Assembly (NCBI RefSeq): GCF_001661675.2 | Contig: NZ_CP019602.1 | Location: forward strand, 2,071,501-2,135,500 | Reading direction: 5' to 3' | DNA: 64,000 nt | Origin: Croceicoccus marinus | GTDB lineage: Bacteria > Pseudomonadota > Alphaproteobacteria > Sphingomonadales > Sphingomonadaceae | Shown: in pieces, positions 34,615 through 43,154 of the stretch | How positions within the stretch are numbered: the first letter of the stretch is position 1 | Layout: the number at the start of each line of letters is the position of its first letter | Position numbers and translations under genes: made by a program | Notes under the pieces: model-generated | What the model was told of the DNA's origin: nothing | The model's input: the letters and a program-made list of their open reading frames with translations, nothing else | Database searches by the model: none

Positions 34615-35244
34615 TCAGGGCGCGTCCTGCGCCTCGCTGGCCGCCACCATCGCGTCCCATGTCGCCCAGTCGATCGCGCGCCCCGGATAGGCGACCTTCG
34701 CGAACGGCCATTCCGCGGCCACCCAGCCCCGGACCCAATCATAGAGCCGCGCATCGAAGCCCGCGTCATGCTCGGCCTGGGTCACCCACAGGCGGACCAC
34801 CGCGTCATAGCCCTCGACCGGGCTGGGCGAGACATAGACGCTGCCCCGCTCGCGGCTGCCATCCTGTGTCAGCACGCCATAGGCAAAGGATTCGCGGCGC
34901 TGGAACCGGCCCTGCTCGTTCTCCATGTCGCGCATCGCATCCTCGGCTGTGATGCCTTCGGTCGGCCATCCGGTGCTGCGGCTGAACGTGCGCTGCAGAT
35001 GCGGGATCGAGGACATGTAGGCGGCATAATCGACATCGACCAGATCGGGGCCCAGCGGCACCAGCCTGAACCCGTCGCCCTCCGCCCGTTCGGGCACCGC
35101 GAAATCGGCCGGGACGAATTCGGCCGACCCGTCGGAATCCGCGTTCACCGTCTGCGCCATGGCAGGAGCCGCGCCGCCCGCCGGCAGCGCCAGTGCCATT
35201 ACCAGTGCCGGCGCGATGCAAGTGATGATGCGTTTCAAGCCCAT
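34615..35244 (-). CDS. Exported GNAT-like hypothetical protein
   Basis: A 209-residue protein with a signal peptide (PALVMALALPAGGAAPAMAQ). The body reads like N-acetyltransferase-fold proteins lacking clear acetyl-CoA loops: 'FRLVPLGPDLVDVDYAAYMSS', 'GWPTEGITAEDAMRDM', 'SFAYGVL', 'YVSPSP', 'VRLWVTQAE', 'WPFAKVAYPGRAIDW'. Cytoplasmic homologs are known as GNAT-like hypotheticals; export makes catalysis with acetyl-CoA doubtful. Confidence 0.6.
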   Translation of the reverse strand: MGLKRIITCIAPALVMALALPAGGAAPAMAQTVNADSDGSAEFVPADFAVPERAEGDGFRLVPLGPDLVDVDYAAYMSSIPHLQRTFSRSTGWPTEGITAEDAMRDMENEQGRFQRRESFAYGVLTQDGSRERGSVYVSPSPVEGYDAVVRLWVTQAEHDAGFDARLYDWVRGWVAAEWPFAKVAYPGRAIDWATWDAMVAASEAQDAP

Positions 35245-35268
35245 TCCTCCATTGAATATAGGCGCCGG

Positions 35269-35697
35269 TCAGTCGGGTATCTCGTAACGGACCGACTGCA
35301 CGAATTCCGATTTCACCGGCTGCTGGTCCTTGTCCAGCGCCGGATAGAAGCGCGCATTGCTGACCAGAGCGGCACAGCTGCGCTGGTCGAACGCCGCCAC
35401 GCCGCTCGATTCCATGACTTCGCAGCTCGACACTTCGCCAAACGCGTCGACCGCCAGTCGCGTGGTCAGCCGCCCCTGCAATTGTGCCTGCAGCGCCCCG
35501 CTGGGATATTCGGTCACCCATCCCGCCGGTTCGGTCCGCGGCAGCGGCCCGCGCGGATATTGCTTCAGCGCCGCGTCGTCGACCGACGATGCACGCTGCG
35601 CGCCCGCGCCCGACAGGCCCTGGCCGCCGGCAAGCAGCACGCCGCCGGTCACGCCGATCAGCGCAAGCGCGATCAGGAACTTTTCCTGCGACCCCAT
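35269..35697 (-). CDS. TonB C-terminal-domain-like membrane protein
   Basis: A 142-residue protein with one N-terminal transmembrane helix (FLIALALIGVTGGVLLAGG) and a C-terminal domain of about 90 residues with the TonB/TolA-type order: 'GRLTTRLAVDAFGEVSSCEVMESSGVAAFDQRSCAALVSNARFYPALD' and a closing beta strand 'FVQSVRYEIPD'. There is no long proline linker, so it is unlikely to span the periplasm like TonB. ATG 35697 was chosen over an upstream in-frame start because the hydrophobic helix follows directly. Confidence 0.65.
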   Translation of the reverse strand: MGSQEKFLIALALIGVTGGVLLAGGQGLSGAGAQRASSVDDAALKQYPRGPLPRTEPAGWVTEYPSGALQAQLQGRLTTRLAVDAFGEVSSCEVMESSGVAAFDQRSCAALVSNARFYPALDKDQQPVKSEFVQSVRYEIPD

Positions 35698-35755
35698 GGC
35701 GTCATCATGCCGCCAAATCCGCAAAGCGCAAGCGGCTGCGTATGCGGATGCGGCG

Positions 35756-36235
35756 CTACAGCAATGCCTCGATCGCGCCGCGAAGGTCCGCGGGCGCGGT
35801 GGTGGGGGCGAAGCGGTCCACGACCTGCCCTTCGCGGTCCACCAGGAACTTGGTGAAGTTCCACTTGATCGCCTCGGTCCCGATCACGCCGGGCGCCTGC
35901 TGCTTCAGCCAGCGGTACAGCGGCGCGGCATCGTCGCCATTGACGTCGATCTTGGCGAAGATCGGAAAGGTGACGTCATATGTCAGCCGGCAGAAGCTGG
36001 CGATTTCCTCGGCGCTGCCCGGTTCCTGTCCGGCGAACTGGTTGCAGGGAAAGCCCAGCACCACCAGCCCGCGGTCCTGCAGATCGCGGTACAGCGCCTC
36101 CAGCCCTTCGTATTGCGGGGTCAGCCCGCACTTGCTGGCGGTATTGACGATCAGCAGCACCTTGCCGCGATATTCGGCCAACGGTACCGCACTGCCATCG
36201 GGTTTCGCCGCTTCGAAATCATATATGCCGGTCAT
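35756..36235 (-). CDS. Glutathione peroxidase
   Basis: A 159-residue thioredoxin-fold peroxidase. The peroxidatic cysteine lies in NTASKCGLTPQY, with the partner Gln in GFPCNQFAGQEP and Trp/Asn in KWNFTKFLVD. It reduces hydrogen and lipid peroxides; bacterial cysteine versions often use thioredoxin. GAGGGCGAG precedes the ATG. It is divergent from the glutaredoxin-MauE fusion, which fits shared redox duty. Confidence 0.92.
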   Translation of the reverse strand: MTGIYDFEAAKPDGSAVPLAEYRGKVLLIVNTASKCGLTPQYEGLEALYRDLQDRGLVVLGFPCNQFAGQEPGSAEEIASFCRLTYDVTFPIFAKIDVNGDDAAPLYRWLKQQAPGVIGTEAIKWNFTKFLVDREGQVVDRFAPTTAPADLRGAIEALL

Positions 36236-36359
36236 CTCGCCCTCGCTCTTCGGCGGGAAGCCTGCCGCAGCCGATACGGCGCTGTCCACCGCTTTCGGGA
36301 ACAATTGGCCCCCGACCCCGCGTTACCACATCATAGTGCCATCCAGCAGGACCACCGCC

Positions 36360-37145
36360 ATGCATGCCCCGAACCCGTCTTCCGCCTCGCCCCGCCCCGC
36401 CGGCAGCAGGACCGCGCGGCTGTACCGCATGGTCATGCCGGGTCATCTGTGCCCCTATGGCCTGAAATCCAGGGACCTGCTCAGGCGCAAGGGATACGAG
36501 GTCGAGGACCACCACCTCACCACGCGCGAGGAAACCGACGCGTTCAAGGCGAAGCACGACGTGAAGACCACGCCGCAGACCTTCATCGCGGGCGAGAGGA
36601 TCGGCGGCTATGACGATCTGCGCCGCTTCTTCGGCAAGACCGTGCCGTCGGACAAGGACACCAGCTATACGCCGGTGCTGATGATCTTCGGCATGGGGCT
36701 GGCGATGGCCTGCGCGGCGGCGTTGGTCGCCTTCGGCACGATCTTCACGCTGCGCACGATCAGCTGGTTCGTCGCCTTCACCATGTGCCTGCTGGCGCTG
36801 CAGAAGCTCAAGGACATCGAAAGCTTCTCCACCATGTTCCTGAACTACGACCTGCTGGCGCGCCGCTATGTCCCCTATGCCAAGTTCTATCCCTGGGCGG
36901 AGGGGCTGGCGGGCGTGCTGATGATCGCGGGGGTGGCCATATGGCTGGCGGCCCCGCTGGCGCTGTTCATCGGCACGGTCGGCGCGGTCAGCGTGTTCAA
37001 GGCGGTGTATGTCGACAAGCGCGAGCTGAAATGCGCCTGCGTCGGCGGCAATTCCAACGTGCCGCTGGGCTTCGTCTCGCTGACCGAGAACCTGGCGATG
37101 ATCGCGATGGGCCTGTGGATGGGGGGCCGCGCGCTACTCGGCTAG
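36360..37145 (+). CDS. Glutaredoxin-MauE/DoxX fusion membrane protein
   Basis: A 261-residue fusion. Residues 20-100 are a glutaredoxin domain with CPYG (Cys31), 'TTPQTFIAGERIGGYDDLRRFFG' forming the cis-proline and glutathione-binding loop. Residues 105-260 are a four-helix MauE/DoxX-type domain with a CACVGG cysteine pair between helices and VSLTENLAM near the end. MauE partners donate or pass electrons for disulfide chemistry at the membrane. It starts at ATG 36360; ATG 36429 would still keep the CPYG. Confidence 0.85.
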   Translation: MHAPNPSSASPRPAGSRTARLYRMVMPGHLCPYGLKSRDLLRRKGYEVEDHHLTTREETDAFKAKHDVKTTPQTFIAGERIGGYDDLRRFFGKTVPSDKDTSYTPVLMIFGMGLAMACAAALVAFGTIFTLRTISWFVAFTMCLLALQKLKDIESFSTMFLNYDLLARRYVPYAKFYPWAEGLAGVLMIAGVAIWLAAPLALFIGTVGAVSVFKAVYVDKRELKCACVGGNSNVPLGFVSLTENLAMIAMGLWMGGRALLG

Positions 37146-37149
37146 AAGC

Positions 37150-37178
37150 GCGCGCGGACCGGGTCGGGCCCCGCGCGC
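37150..37178. terminator. GC hairpin between convergent genes
   Basis: GCGCGCGG and CCGCGCGC form an 8-bp stem between the stops of the fusion gene and bamD. No T run. Confidence 0.5.
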
Positions 37179-37182
37179 CCCT

Positions 37183-38040
37183 TCAGCCGACGAAGCTTTC
37201 GGCCTTGTCTTCCATCAGCTCATAGGCCTTTTCGTACCACTCGCTGCCAGGATAGTTCTGGCCCAGCACGGCGGCGGACTTCTTCGCTTCCTCGGGCAGG
37301 CCGATGGCAAGATAGCTTTCGGTCAGGCGATAGAGCGCCTCGGCCGCGTGGCTGGTGGTCTGGTAATCCTCGGTCACCTCGCGGAACCGCAGCGTCGATG
37401 CCAGCCACTTGCCGTTGCTTTGATAGAAGCGGCCGATCGCCATCTCCTTGCCCGCCAGATGATCGTTCACCAGGTCGAGCTTGAGCTGCGCGTCGGCGGC
37501 ATAGCCGCTGCCCGGATAGCGGCGGATCACCTCGGTCAGCGCCTGCTTGGCCTGCAGCGTGATCGCCTGGTCGCGCTGCACGTCGCTGATCTGCTCGTAA
37601 TAGGACAGCGCGATCAGATATTGCGCATAGGGCGCGTCCTTGTTGCCGGGATGGATCGACAGGAAACGCTGCGCCGCGCGAATGGCCGAGGTATAGTCGC
37701 GCGCCACGTAATAGGAAAACGCGCTCATCAGCTGGGCGCGGCGGGCCCATTCGGAATAGGGGTGCTGGCGCTCGACCTCGTCGAACAGCGCGGCGGCCTG
37801 CTGCACCTGCCCGCGGTCCAGGCGGTCCTTTGCCGCGAAATAGAGCGTCTCCACATCGCGCGCGACATAGGCGGTGTCGGGCGCATCGGCCCCGCCGCCG
37901 CTGCCGCCGCATGCCGCAAGCACCAGCGCGGGCGCGGCGACGAGCGCGGCGCGCAGCAGGCCAGGCTTGCTGGCGGCGGAACGGGCATGGGGGCGCAGGG
38001 GGGGGCGCTGGGGCGCAGCGGCGCGGTCGTGGGCAGTCAT
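37183..38040 (-). CDS. bamD: Outer membrane assembly lipoprotein BamD
   Basis: A 285-residue lipoprotein with a basic N-terminus, hydrophobic segment and LAAC lipobox (about residue 44). It has TPR-like repeats: 'FAAKDRLDRGQVQQAAALFDEVERQHPYSEWARRAQLM', 'YYVARDYTSAIRAAQRFLSIHPGNKDAPYAQYLIALSYYEQI', and a C-terminal 'TSHAAEALYRLTESYLAIGL'. BamD is a core part of the BAM machine that inserts outer membrane proteins. A set of four 13-bp repeats lies just upstream. Confidence 0.93.
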   Translation of the reverse strand: MTAHDRAAAPQRPPLRPHARSAASKPGLLRAALVAAPALVLAACGGSGGGADAPDTAYVARDVETLYFAAKDRLDRGQVQQAAALFDEVERQHPYSEWARRAQLMSAFSYYVARDYTSAIRAAQRFLSIHPGNKDAPYAQYLIALSYYEQISDVQRDQAITLQAKQALTEVIRRYPGSGYAADAQLKLDLVNDHLAGKEMAIGRFYQSNGKWLASTLRFREVTEDYQTTSHAAEALYRLTESYLAIGLPEEAKKSAAVLGQNYPGSEWYEKAYELMEDKAESFVG

Positions 38041-38100
38041 GCCGAGGCCTATAACCCCGCCCGCGATGAACGCCAAGTGAAGTTGGCGCGTCCGTCCACC

Positions 38101-38152
38101 GCATATGGCACCGGCATATGGCACCGGCATGTGGCACCGGCATGTGGCAGCG
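38101..38152. repeat. Four 13-bp tandem repeats upstream of bamD
   Basis: GCATATGGCACCG twice, then GCATGTGGCACCG and GCATGTGGCAGCG. The repeats lie in the divergent bamD/phosphatase spacer, where they could alter promoter spacing. Confidence 0.9.
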
Positions 38153-38282
38153 GGACAGGCCGGCGATCTACGAAGTCGCCCGCCCGCGACGCTTTCGGGC
38201 CGCGCGCCGGGTGCCTAAGGGTCAGCGCGCATAACCCGCCCGGTCTATTTGCACTCGCCGCGCCGCGTGCAAAGATAATGCC

Positions 38283-39122
38283 ATGGTCCTGATGAAGAAC
38301 CTTTTCCCGGCCTCGCTGACAGGATCGCGATCGTCCCAGCAGCCCAAGTTCGAACGCGTGTACGCGATCGGCGACATCCACGGGCGGCTGGACCTGTTCC
38401 GCAGGCTGATCGCCGATGTCGCGATCGACAACCGGCTGCGCGACCCCAAGGTCACCGGCATCGTGCTGCTGGGCGATGTCATCGACCGCGGCCCGCAATC
38501 GGCCGAACTGCTGCGCGCATGCCGCGAACTGGCGCGCAGCACCGACCGCTTCGTCATGCTAAAGGGCAATCACGAGGCGATGATGGTCACCGCCCTGCGC
38601 CGCGACTTCAGCTTCCTGAAGCCGTGGCTGCGCTATGGCGGGCGCGAGACGCTGCACAGTTTCGGCATGACCGATGCCGATATCGACGAGCCCGAGCCCT
38701 TCGACATGGCCGCCGACGCCCGCCGCCGCATCGGCGAGGACATGCTGGACTGGGTCGATTCGCTGCCCATATCGCTGCGCGCCATGAACTATTTGTTCGT
38801 CCACGCCGGGATCCGCCCCGGCATCCCGCTGAAAGAGCAGGAAGAGGACGACATGCTTTGGATCCGCGACGAGTTCCTCAATTCCACTGGGGACTTCGGC
38901 GGCATTATCGTGGTACATGGGCATACCGTGTTCGAAGGCAGGCCGGGCATCACCGATCACCGCATCGGCATCGATACCGGCGCCTATTACACGGGTCAGC
39001 TGACCGCCGTGGGGCTGGAAGCGGGCGAAGGGTGGATCTTCTCCACCACCGACCCGTCCCGGTCGCGGGGGCAGGCCGACGATTACGATCCGGTGCGGGA
39101 GCTGGCGAAAACCGGCGACTGA
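38283..39122 (+). CDS. Metallophosphoesterase (serine/threonine phosphatase type)
   Basis: A 279-residue calcineurin-like phosphatase with the metal-binding motifs in order: GDIHGR (about residue 30), GDVIDRGP, GNHE, a late VHAGIRP and VVHGHTVFEG. It resembles bacterial protein phosphatases (PrpA/B-like) and symmetrical diadenosine tetraphosphatase relatives; the substrate is not fixed by sequence. A second start at 38292 is equally possible. Confidence 0.85.
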   Translation: MVLMKNLFPASLTGSRSSQQPKFERVYAIGDIHGRLDLFRRLIADVAIDNRLRDPKVTGIVLLGDVIDRGPQSAELLRACRELARSTDRFVMLKGNHEAMMVTALRRDFSFLKPWLRYGGRETLHSFGMTDADIDEPEPFDMAADARRRIGEDMLDWVDSLPISLRAMNYLFVHAGIRPGIPLKEQEEDDMLWIRDEFLNSTGDFGGIIVVHGHTVFEGRPGITDHRIGIDTGAYYTGQLTAVGLEAGEGWIFSTTDPSRSRGQADDYDPVRELAKTGD

Positions 39123-39208
39123 CCGGGATTTCGCAGCGGTCCGGACCATGCCCCGGCCCGCGGCACAGTTCTTCCCGAGCCCCGGAGGCCCGCGTTGGAA
39201 GTGAAACG

Positions 39209-39514
39209 ATGGAGCTAGGCCCCAAGCGGCCGCGCCGTCTGGACGCGTTCCACGACGACGCGCTCGACGACGATCTCGCCTCGATCCTGATGGACCGGGA
39301 CGGGAAGCAATCGCCCGTGGCCTGGCTGCACGACTGGTGGCGCAAGCCCGAGGTTGAGCGCCTGTGGCAGCCCGCCGAAAACTGGCGGGACGACATCAAG
39401 TATTACCTGCTCGCCATCGTGGTGCTGCAGGTCGTGCTGGCCTTGTCGCTGATCCTGCGGGGCAGTACGCTGGCCGAGGATTTCGGCAATCTTGCCAACG
39501 TGCTGGGGATCTAG
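39209..39514 (+). CDS. Small single-span membrane protein
   Basis: A 101-residue protein with an acidic N-terminal half (LDAFHDDALDDDLASILMDRD) and one transmembrane helix near the C-terminus (YYLLAIVVLQVVLALSLIL). GGAAGTGA lies upstream of the ATG. Its stop overlaps the end of the convergent regulator gene by 4 bases. No family is recognised. Confidence 0.6.
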   Translation: MELGPKRPRRLDAFHDDALDDDLASILMDRDGKQSPVAWLHDWWRKPEVERLWQPAENWRDDIKYYLLAIVVLQVVLALSLILRGSTLAEDFGNLANVLGI

Positions 39515-40050
39515 GCCCCGCCCTCCTCGCTGGCCCCGCCCCCACCGCTGGCCGCGCCCTCACCGCTGGGCCCGCCCTCACCGCTAGCCGCGCCCTCACC
39601 GCTCGCCCGCGCGATCAGCGTGTCCAGCGCCGCCCGCCCCGCGCGCAGTTCGGGCAGGATCTGGCGCAGTTCATGGGTGGTGACGCGCCGCCCGGCCTCG
39701 CTGCTGGCGGCCTGCATCTCCACCACGCCGTGCAGCGCCTCGACGATCGCCAGCGCGGGCGCGCCACTCCCTTCCCCGCCCTGCCCCAGCGGCAGGCAGC
39801 GCACCTGCGCCAGCGCCAGCAGCGGATCGATCGCGCCGGGACCGAACGCCTGCTCGATCCGGATCAGGATCGCCGGATCCAGCGAAGTCGCCTCCATCCG
39901 CGCATTGCGGATCGTCCCCGCCGAACAGTCCAGCCGCTGCGCCAGCTGCCGGTCCGACAGCCCCTCGCGCCCGCGGATCGCCGCGACGATCCGCGCCACC
40001 GCTGCCCGGTAACGCTCGGTCGTGACGGGCTTTTCGTGCCTGGTATTCAT
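39511..40050 (-). CDS. HTH protein with a repeat-built C-terminus
   Basis: A 179-residue protein with an XRE-like helix-turn-helix at about residues 32-52 (SDRQLAQRLDCSAGTIRNARME). The middle is helical. The last 30 residues are repeats of a six-residue Gly/Ser/Glu unit, encoded by five 18-bp tandem DNA repeats (39515-39604), so length may vary between strains. Function as a regulator is inferred from the HTH only. Confidence 0.65.
   Translation of the reverse strand: MNTRHEKPVTTERYRAAVARIVAAIRGREGLSDRQLAQRLDCSAGTIRNARMEATSLDPAILIRIEQAFGPGAIDPLLALAQVRCLPLGQGGEGSGAPALAIVEALHGVVEMQAASSEAGRRVTTHELRQILPELRAGRAALDTLIARASGEGAASGEGGPSGEGAASGGGGASEEGGA
39515..39604. repeat. Five 18-bp tandem repeats inside the HTH gene
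   Basis: Imperfect copies of GC(C/G)(C/G)CGCCCTCACCGCT-type units, a multiple of three, so copy changes keep the frame. They also reach the stop of the opposite gene. Confidence 0.9.
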
Positions 40051-40170
40051 CTATAGCCGGGTCCTTCGCGCCTCCAGGCCGCAAATCCGGGCAGCCCCAC
40101 AAGACAATGATCGTTTTCGCCAGAATTTCCCCAAGACCTTGCCCGCACCCATAGGCTATTTATCGCACCC

Positions 40171-40875
40171 ATGAACTTCAGTCGCCGCAATTTCGTCGCT
40201 TCCGCCTCTACGCTGCTCGCCACCTCCGCCACGATGGCGCGGGCGAAATCCGGTGCCGTGGGACCCGGCCCGGCAGGATCCAGCATGGTGTCGAAGCCGG
40301 TGGTCCAGCCGCTTGCGCCCGACCTCGTCCGCAGCAGCGGCGTGCGCCCCGACCTGTTCGTATCCGCAATGGATGCGCTCGACCGGCACGGCGCGCGGCT
40401 CAAGCGCGACCGCATCGGCATCGTCGATTTCGGCGCCCATTCCTCGCAGCCGCGTTTCCACCTTGTCGACCTGTCCAGCGGGCAGACGCGCTCGCTGCTC
40501 GTCTCGCACGGCAGCGGGTCCGACCCGGCCTATAGCGGCTGGCTGGAACGCTTCTCCAACCGCCCCGGCTCCAACGCCACCAGCGAGGGTGCCTATGCGA
40601 CCGCGCAATACTACACCGGCAAGCACGGACGTTCGCAGCGGCTGGTCGGGCTGGACCCGACCAACGACAATGCGATGGACCGTGCCATCGTGGTCCACAG
40701 CGCCTGGTATGCCGAACCCGATATGGTCGAACAGCACGGCAAGCTGGGCCGCAGCCAGGGCTGCTTCGCCTTTCCCTTCGCCGACCTCGACACGGTGTTC
40801 GCGCATCTGGGCGAAGGACGGCTGATCTATGCCCGCAAGATGGACGCGGGCGCTGGGGCATCGTTCCTGACCTGA
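40171..40875 (+). CDS. L,D-transpeptidase (YkuD_2 family), exported
   Basis: A 234-residue exported protein with a twin-arginine-like signal (SRRNFVASASTLLATSATMARA). The catalytic domain shows 'IGIVDFGAHSSQPRFHLVDLSSGQ', 'SHGSGSDPAYSG', 'FSNRPGSNATSEGAYATAQYYTGKHG', 'IVVHSAWYA' and the cysteine motif GRSQGCFAFP. Members cross-link peptidoglycan or attach proteins to it. No peptidoglycan-binding domain is present. The stop lies within the first of three 20-bp repeats that follow. Confidence 0.85.
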   Translation: MNFSRRNFVASASTLLATSATMARAKSGAVGPGPAGSSMVSKPVVQPLAPDLVRSSGVRPDLFVSAMDALDRHGARLKRDRIGIVDFGAHSSQPRFHLVDLSSGQTRSLLVSHGSGSDPAYSGWLERFSNRPGSNATSEGAYATAQYYTGKHGRSQRLVGLDPTNDNAMDRAIVVHSAWYAEPDMVEQHGKLGRSQGCFAFPFADLDTVFAHLGEGRLIYARKMDAGAGASFLT

Positions 40876-40924
40876 TCTTCGGGGTCCTGACCTGATCTTT
40901 ACGGTCCTGGCCTGATCTTAGCGG
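40865..40924. repeat. Three 20-bp tandem repeats over the 3' end of the transpeptidase gene
   Basis: TCCTGACCTGATCTTCGGGG, TCCTGACCTGATCTTTACGG and TCCTGGCCTGATCTTAGCGG. The first copy contains the stop codon, so the gene end itself has been duplicated outward. Confidence 0.9.
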
Positions 40925-40934
40925 CCGTGCCGGG

Positions 40935-40980
40935 GCCGCGGCAAAGCCGCAGCCCTGGCGCCGAACGGCTCGCTTCGGGC
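40935..40980. repeat. Dispersed GC-rich palindromic element, copy B
   Basis: GCCGCGGC-AAA-GCCGCAGCC followed by CCGAACGGCTCGC. Same element as 30495-30543 and 43155-43202. Confidence 0.75.
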
Positions 40981-41075
40981 TTCGGCCTGCGCCTTGCGCG
41001 CGGGGCGGTCAATTTATTTTCCTACTCTCTCGTTCTCGCCCATCCGGTTGCGCCCTGCTTTACGGAGCGTCCGCG

Positions 41076-41711
41076 ATGACCATCGACAAATCCCGCCCCC
41101 CGCTGCCCGCGGTTCGCGGCACCCTGCCCGAATTCACCCCCGTCCCGCGCCATTACAAGCGCCACGACGGCTGGACGCCCGAACGCCAGCGCCGCTTTAT
41201 CGAGGCGCTGGCCGACAGCGGTAGCGTCAAGCGCGCCGCCCATGCGGTGAACATGACGCCCGAGGGCGCCTATCTGCTGCGCCGCCACAAGCATGGCGAG
41301 GAGTTCCGCAAGGCCTGGGAAGCCGCGCTGGCGCTTGGCGTCCAGCGATTGGAGGATGCCGCGATGGAACGCGCGATCCACGGCGTGGAGGTGCCCGTCT
41401 ATCACTTCGGCCAGATCGTCGGCACGCGGCGCGTCTATAACGACCGGCTGCTGATGTTCCTGCTACGCAACCGCGCGCCCGAACGCTTCGCCGCCGACGG
41501 GGCCAAGGCGCTCAGCGCGGTGGACGCCGCGATGCTCGCCCGGCTGAAACGCGAATGGCGCGCCGAATGGGAAGCCGAACAGGCGGAAAAGGACGAACGC
41601 CGCGAGGCGGAGCTGATCGACAGCATTAACCGCAAGCTCGACGCTGTGCGCGAGAGGATGACCCATGACGCCAGCGCATTGCCGCAAGCATCGCGCAGCG
41701 ATCATCCCTGA
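41076..41711 (+). CDS. HTH protein resembling phage terminase small subunits
   Basis: A 211-residue protein with an N-terminal helix-turn-helix-like region 'WTPERQRRFIEALADSGSVKRAAHAVNMTPEGAYLLRRH' (about 33-70), then 'EFRKAWEAALALGVQRLEDAAMERAIHG', 'RRVYNDRLLMFLLRNRAPERF' and a highly charged coiled C-terminus. The layout recalls small terminase or homeodomain-like DNA-binding proteins, but no phage genes are nearby. GC-rich tandem repeats begin right after the stop. Confidence 0.65.
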   Translation: MTIDKSRPPLPAVRGTLPEFTPVPRHYKRHDGWTPERQRRFIEALADSGSVKRAAHAVNMTPEGAYLLRRHKHGEEFRKAWEAALALGVQRLEDAAMERAIHGVEVPVYHFGQIVGTRRVYNDRLLMFLLRNRAPERFAADGAKALSAVDAAMLARLKREWRAEWEAEQAEKDERREAELIDSINRKLDAVRERMTHDASALPQASRSDHP

Positions 41712-41712
41712 C

Positions 41713-41785
41713 GGCCCGAACGGGGGCGCGGGGCCGAATGAGGGCGGGAGGCCGAACGGGGGCGGGAGGCCGAACGGGGGCGCGG
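41713..41785. repeat. Four 18-19-bp tandem repeats
   Basis: Copies of GGCCGAACGGGGGCGGGA and variants, starting 2 bases after the stop of the HTH gene. Confidence 0.88.
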
Positions 41786-41859
41786 GGCCGGGGGCGGGCG
41801 AACCGCGACAGGCCCTGCGCGCAGGCGGCAAGATCCTGCCGCAGCGCACCGAAATGCGC

Positions 41860-41907
41860 CGCCCCGCTTCCCGCCCCGCTTCCCGCCCCGTTTCCCGCCC
41901 CGTTTCC
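41860..41907. repeat. Four 12-bp tandem repeats
   Basis: CGCCCCGCTTCC twice and CGCCCCGTTTCC twice, in direct succession. Confidence 0.88.
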
Positions 41908-42056
41908 CGCCACCCGAAGACCACAAGCCGGGATCGCTCCGTATCGGATCAGATTGAACTGCTGCCCGCCGACGAATGTCACTAACTGATCGCGCCTCGC
42001 CACCGATCTGGTGACCTGGTGAATTGGGGATCGTGAATTTGGAAACGGAGGGCACC

Positions 42057-43016
42057 TTGAATAGTCTTGATGATGACCTGGCCTTGGGAGAGGGACAGCA
42101 AAATCCTCTCGCAAGACTGGAGCGGATATATCTGGCCGGGCTGCGGATCGCGACACTTGGGATCGCGACCATCCTGCTCGGCTATGCCCTGTGGCTCGGC
42201 GTTTCGGGCCTGTGGGGCATTTCGAAGGACGCCGACAGCGTCGAGGTCGCGGAAGTTTCGGTCAGTCCGGATGAAATCGCGGCATTGCCGGTCGAGACTG
42301 CGGAGGGGGAGACGGAGCCGGACGCTGCTGCCGACGACCTCGAAGCGGTCCGGCGCTATTACGGCAGCTTCCTCGACAAATATTACGCGCTCTACCAGAC
42401 GCGGTTCGAACGCTTCAGGCAGGCCGACGACAAGGTGCTGGCCAAGGCCGACTTCGACGACATGTTCGTCCAGACCGACCTGCGGATCGAGCAGATCGAT
42501 GGCGGAGACCTTTCGCTGGGCACCGATCGCACGCGGCTGGAAGGCCTTTTTGCCGCGATGCAGGCCGCCGCCCAGCTCGAGGTGACGCAGAAGCGGCTTG
42601 CGGCATACAAGGCCGCGACGAAGAAGCGGGTCGAGACCGAGGTCACCAAGTACCGTACCGAGCGTTACTGCGACTACTACGGCTATTACATGGACGAATG
42701 CATCAGCTATGACACGCGGACCGTCCCCTATACCGCCACCGAGGTGTCGATGGAGCTTCCCGACGGCGTGTTCGGTTACCAGGACCTGTTCGGCACCTAT
42801 CAGGACAATTACATCCGGACCCTGGTCGAGCGAACCGAACAGGCGGAACAAAAAGCGGGCAACGAACGCAGCGACATACTGATGGACAACGAGGAAGGCT
42901 CGCAGGCGCTGGGGCTGGCGATCAAGATCGCCGGCGGCTTCCTGGCCATCATGTTCTTCTTCCTGCTGATCGCGATAGAGCGTCATCAACGGGCTGCCGC
43001 CGAACGGCGCGCGTGA
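42057..43016 (+). CDS. Two-helix membrane protein with a coiled extracytoplasmic domain
   Basis: A 319-residue protein starting at TTG 42057, chosen because GGAGG lies 5 bases upstream. Transmembrane helix 1 is near residues 30-50 (IATLGIATILLGYALWLGV) and helix 2 near 280-305 (FLAIMFFFLLIAI). Between them lies a long acidic, coiled segment with many Tyr and Gln, and a short motif RYCDYYGYYMDECISYD containing two cysteines. Function is unknown. Confidence 0.7.
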   Translation: MNSLDDDLALGEGQQNPLARLERIYLAGLRIATLGIATILLGYALWLGVSGLWGISKDADSVEVAEVSVSPDEIAALPVETAEGETEPDAAADDLEAVRRYYGSFLDKYYALYQTRFERFRQADDKVLAKADFDDMFVQTDLRIEQIDGGDLSLGTDRTRLEGLFAAMQAAAQLEVTQKRLAAYKAATKKRVETEVTKYRTERYCDYYGYYMDECISYDTRTVPYTATEVSMELPDGVFGYQDLFGTYQDNYIRTLVERTEQAEQKAGNERSDILMDNEEGSQALGLAIKIAGGFLAIMFFFLLIAIERHQRAAAERRA

Positions 43017-43041
43017 CGATGCGGGGCGCTGCCGGACCGGC

Positions 43042-43096
43042 GGCGCCCCTTGTCGCACTGGCGCCCCCTTGTCGAACTGGCGCCCCTTGTCGAACT
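43042..43096. repeat. Three 18-19-bp tandem repeats
   Basis: GGCGCCCCTTGTCGCACT, GGCGCCCCCTTGTCGAACT and GGCGCCCCTTGTCGAACT, 26 bases after the stop of the upstream gene. Confidence 0.88.
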
Positions 43097-43154
43097 GCCT
43101 TGGCCGGTTGGACTGTCGGCCTTTGACGGCTTGGGGCTTGTTGTGTTTTGAATT

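Larger units (their letters stand above)
41712..42056. other. 345-base spacer with two repeat arrays
   Basis: No gene is supported. It holds four 18-19-bp G-rich repeats (41713-41785) and four 12-bp C-rich repeats (41860-41907). AAACGGAGG near 42047 is the ribosome site of the next gene. Confidence 0.6.

Noticed and set aside
41076..41711. Prophage remnant (terminase small subunit)
   Set aside because: Only one HTH gene resembles a terminase; no other phage genes are nearby.
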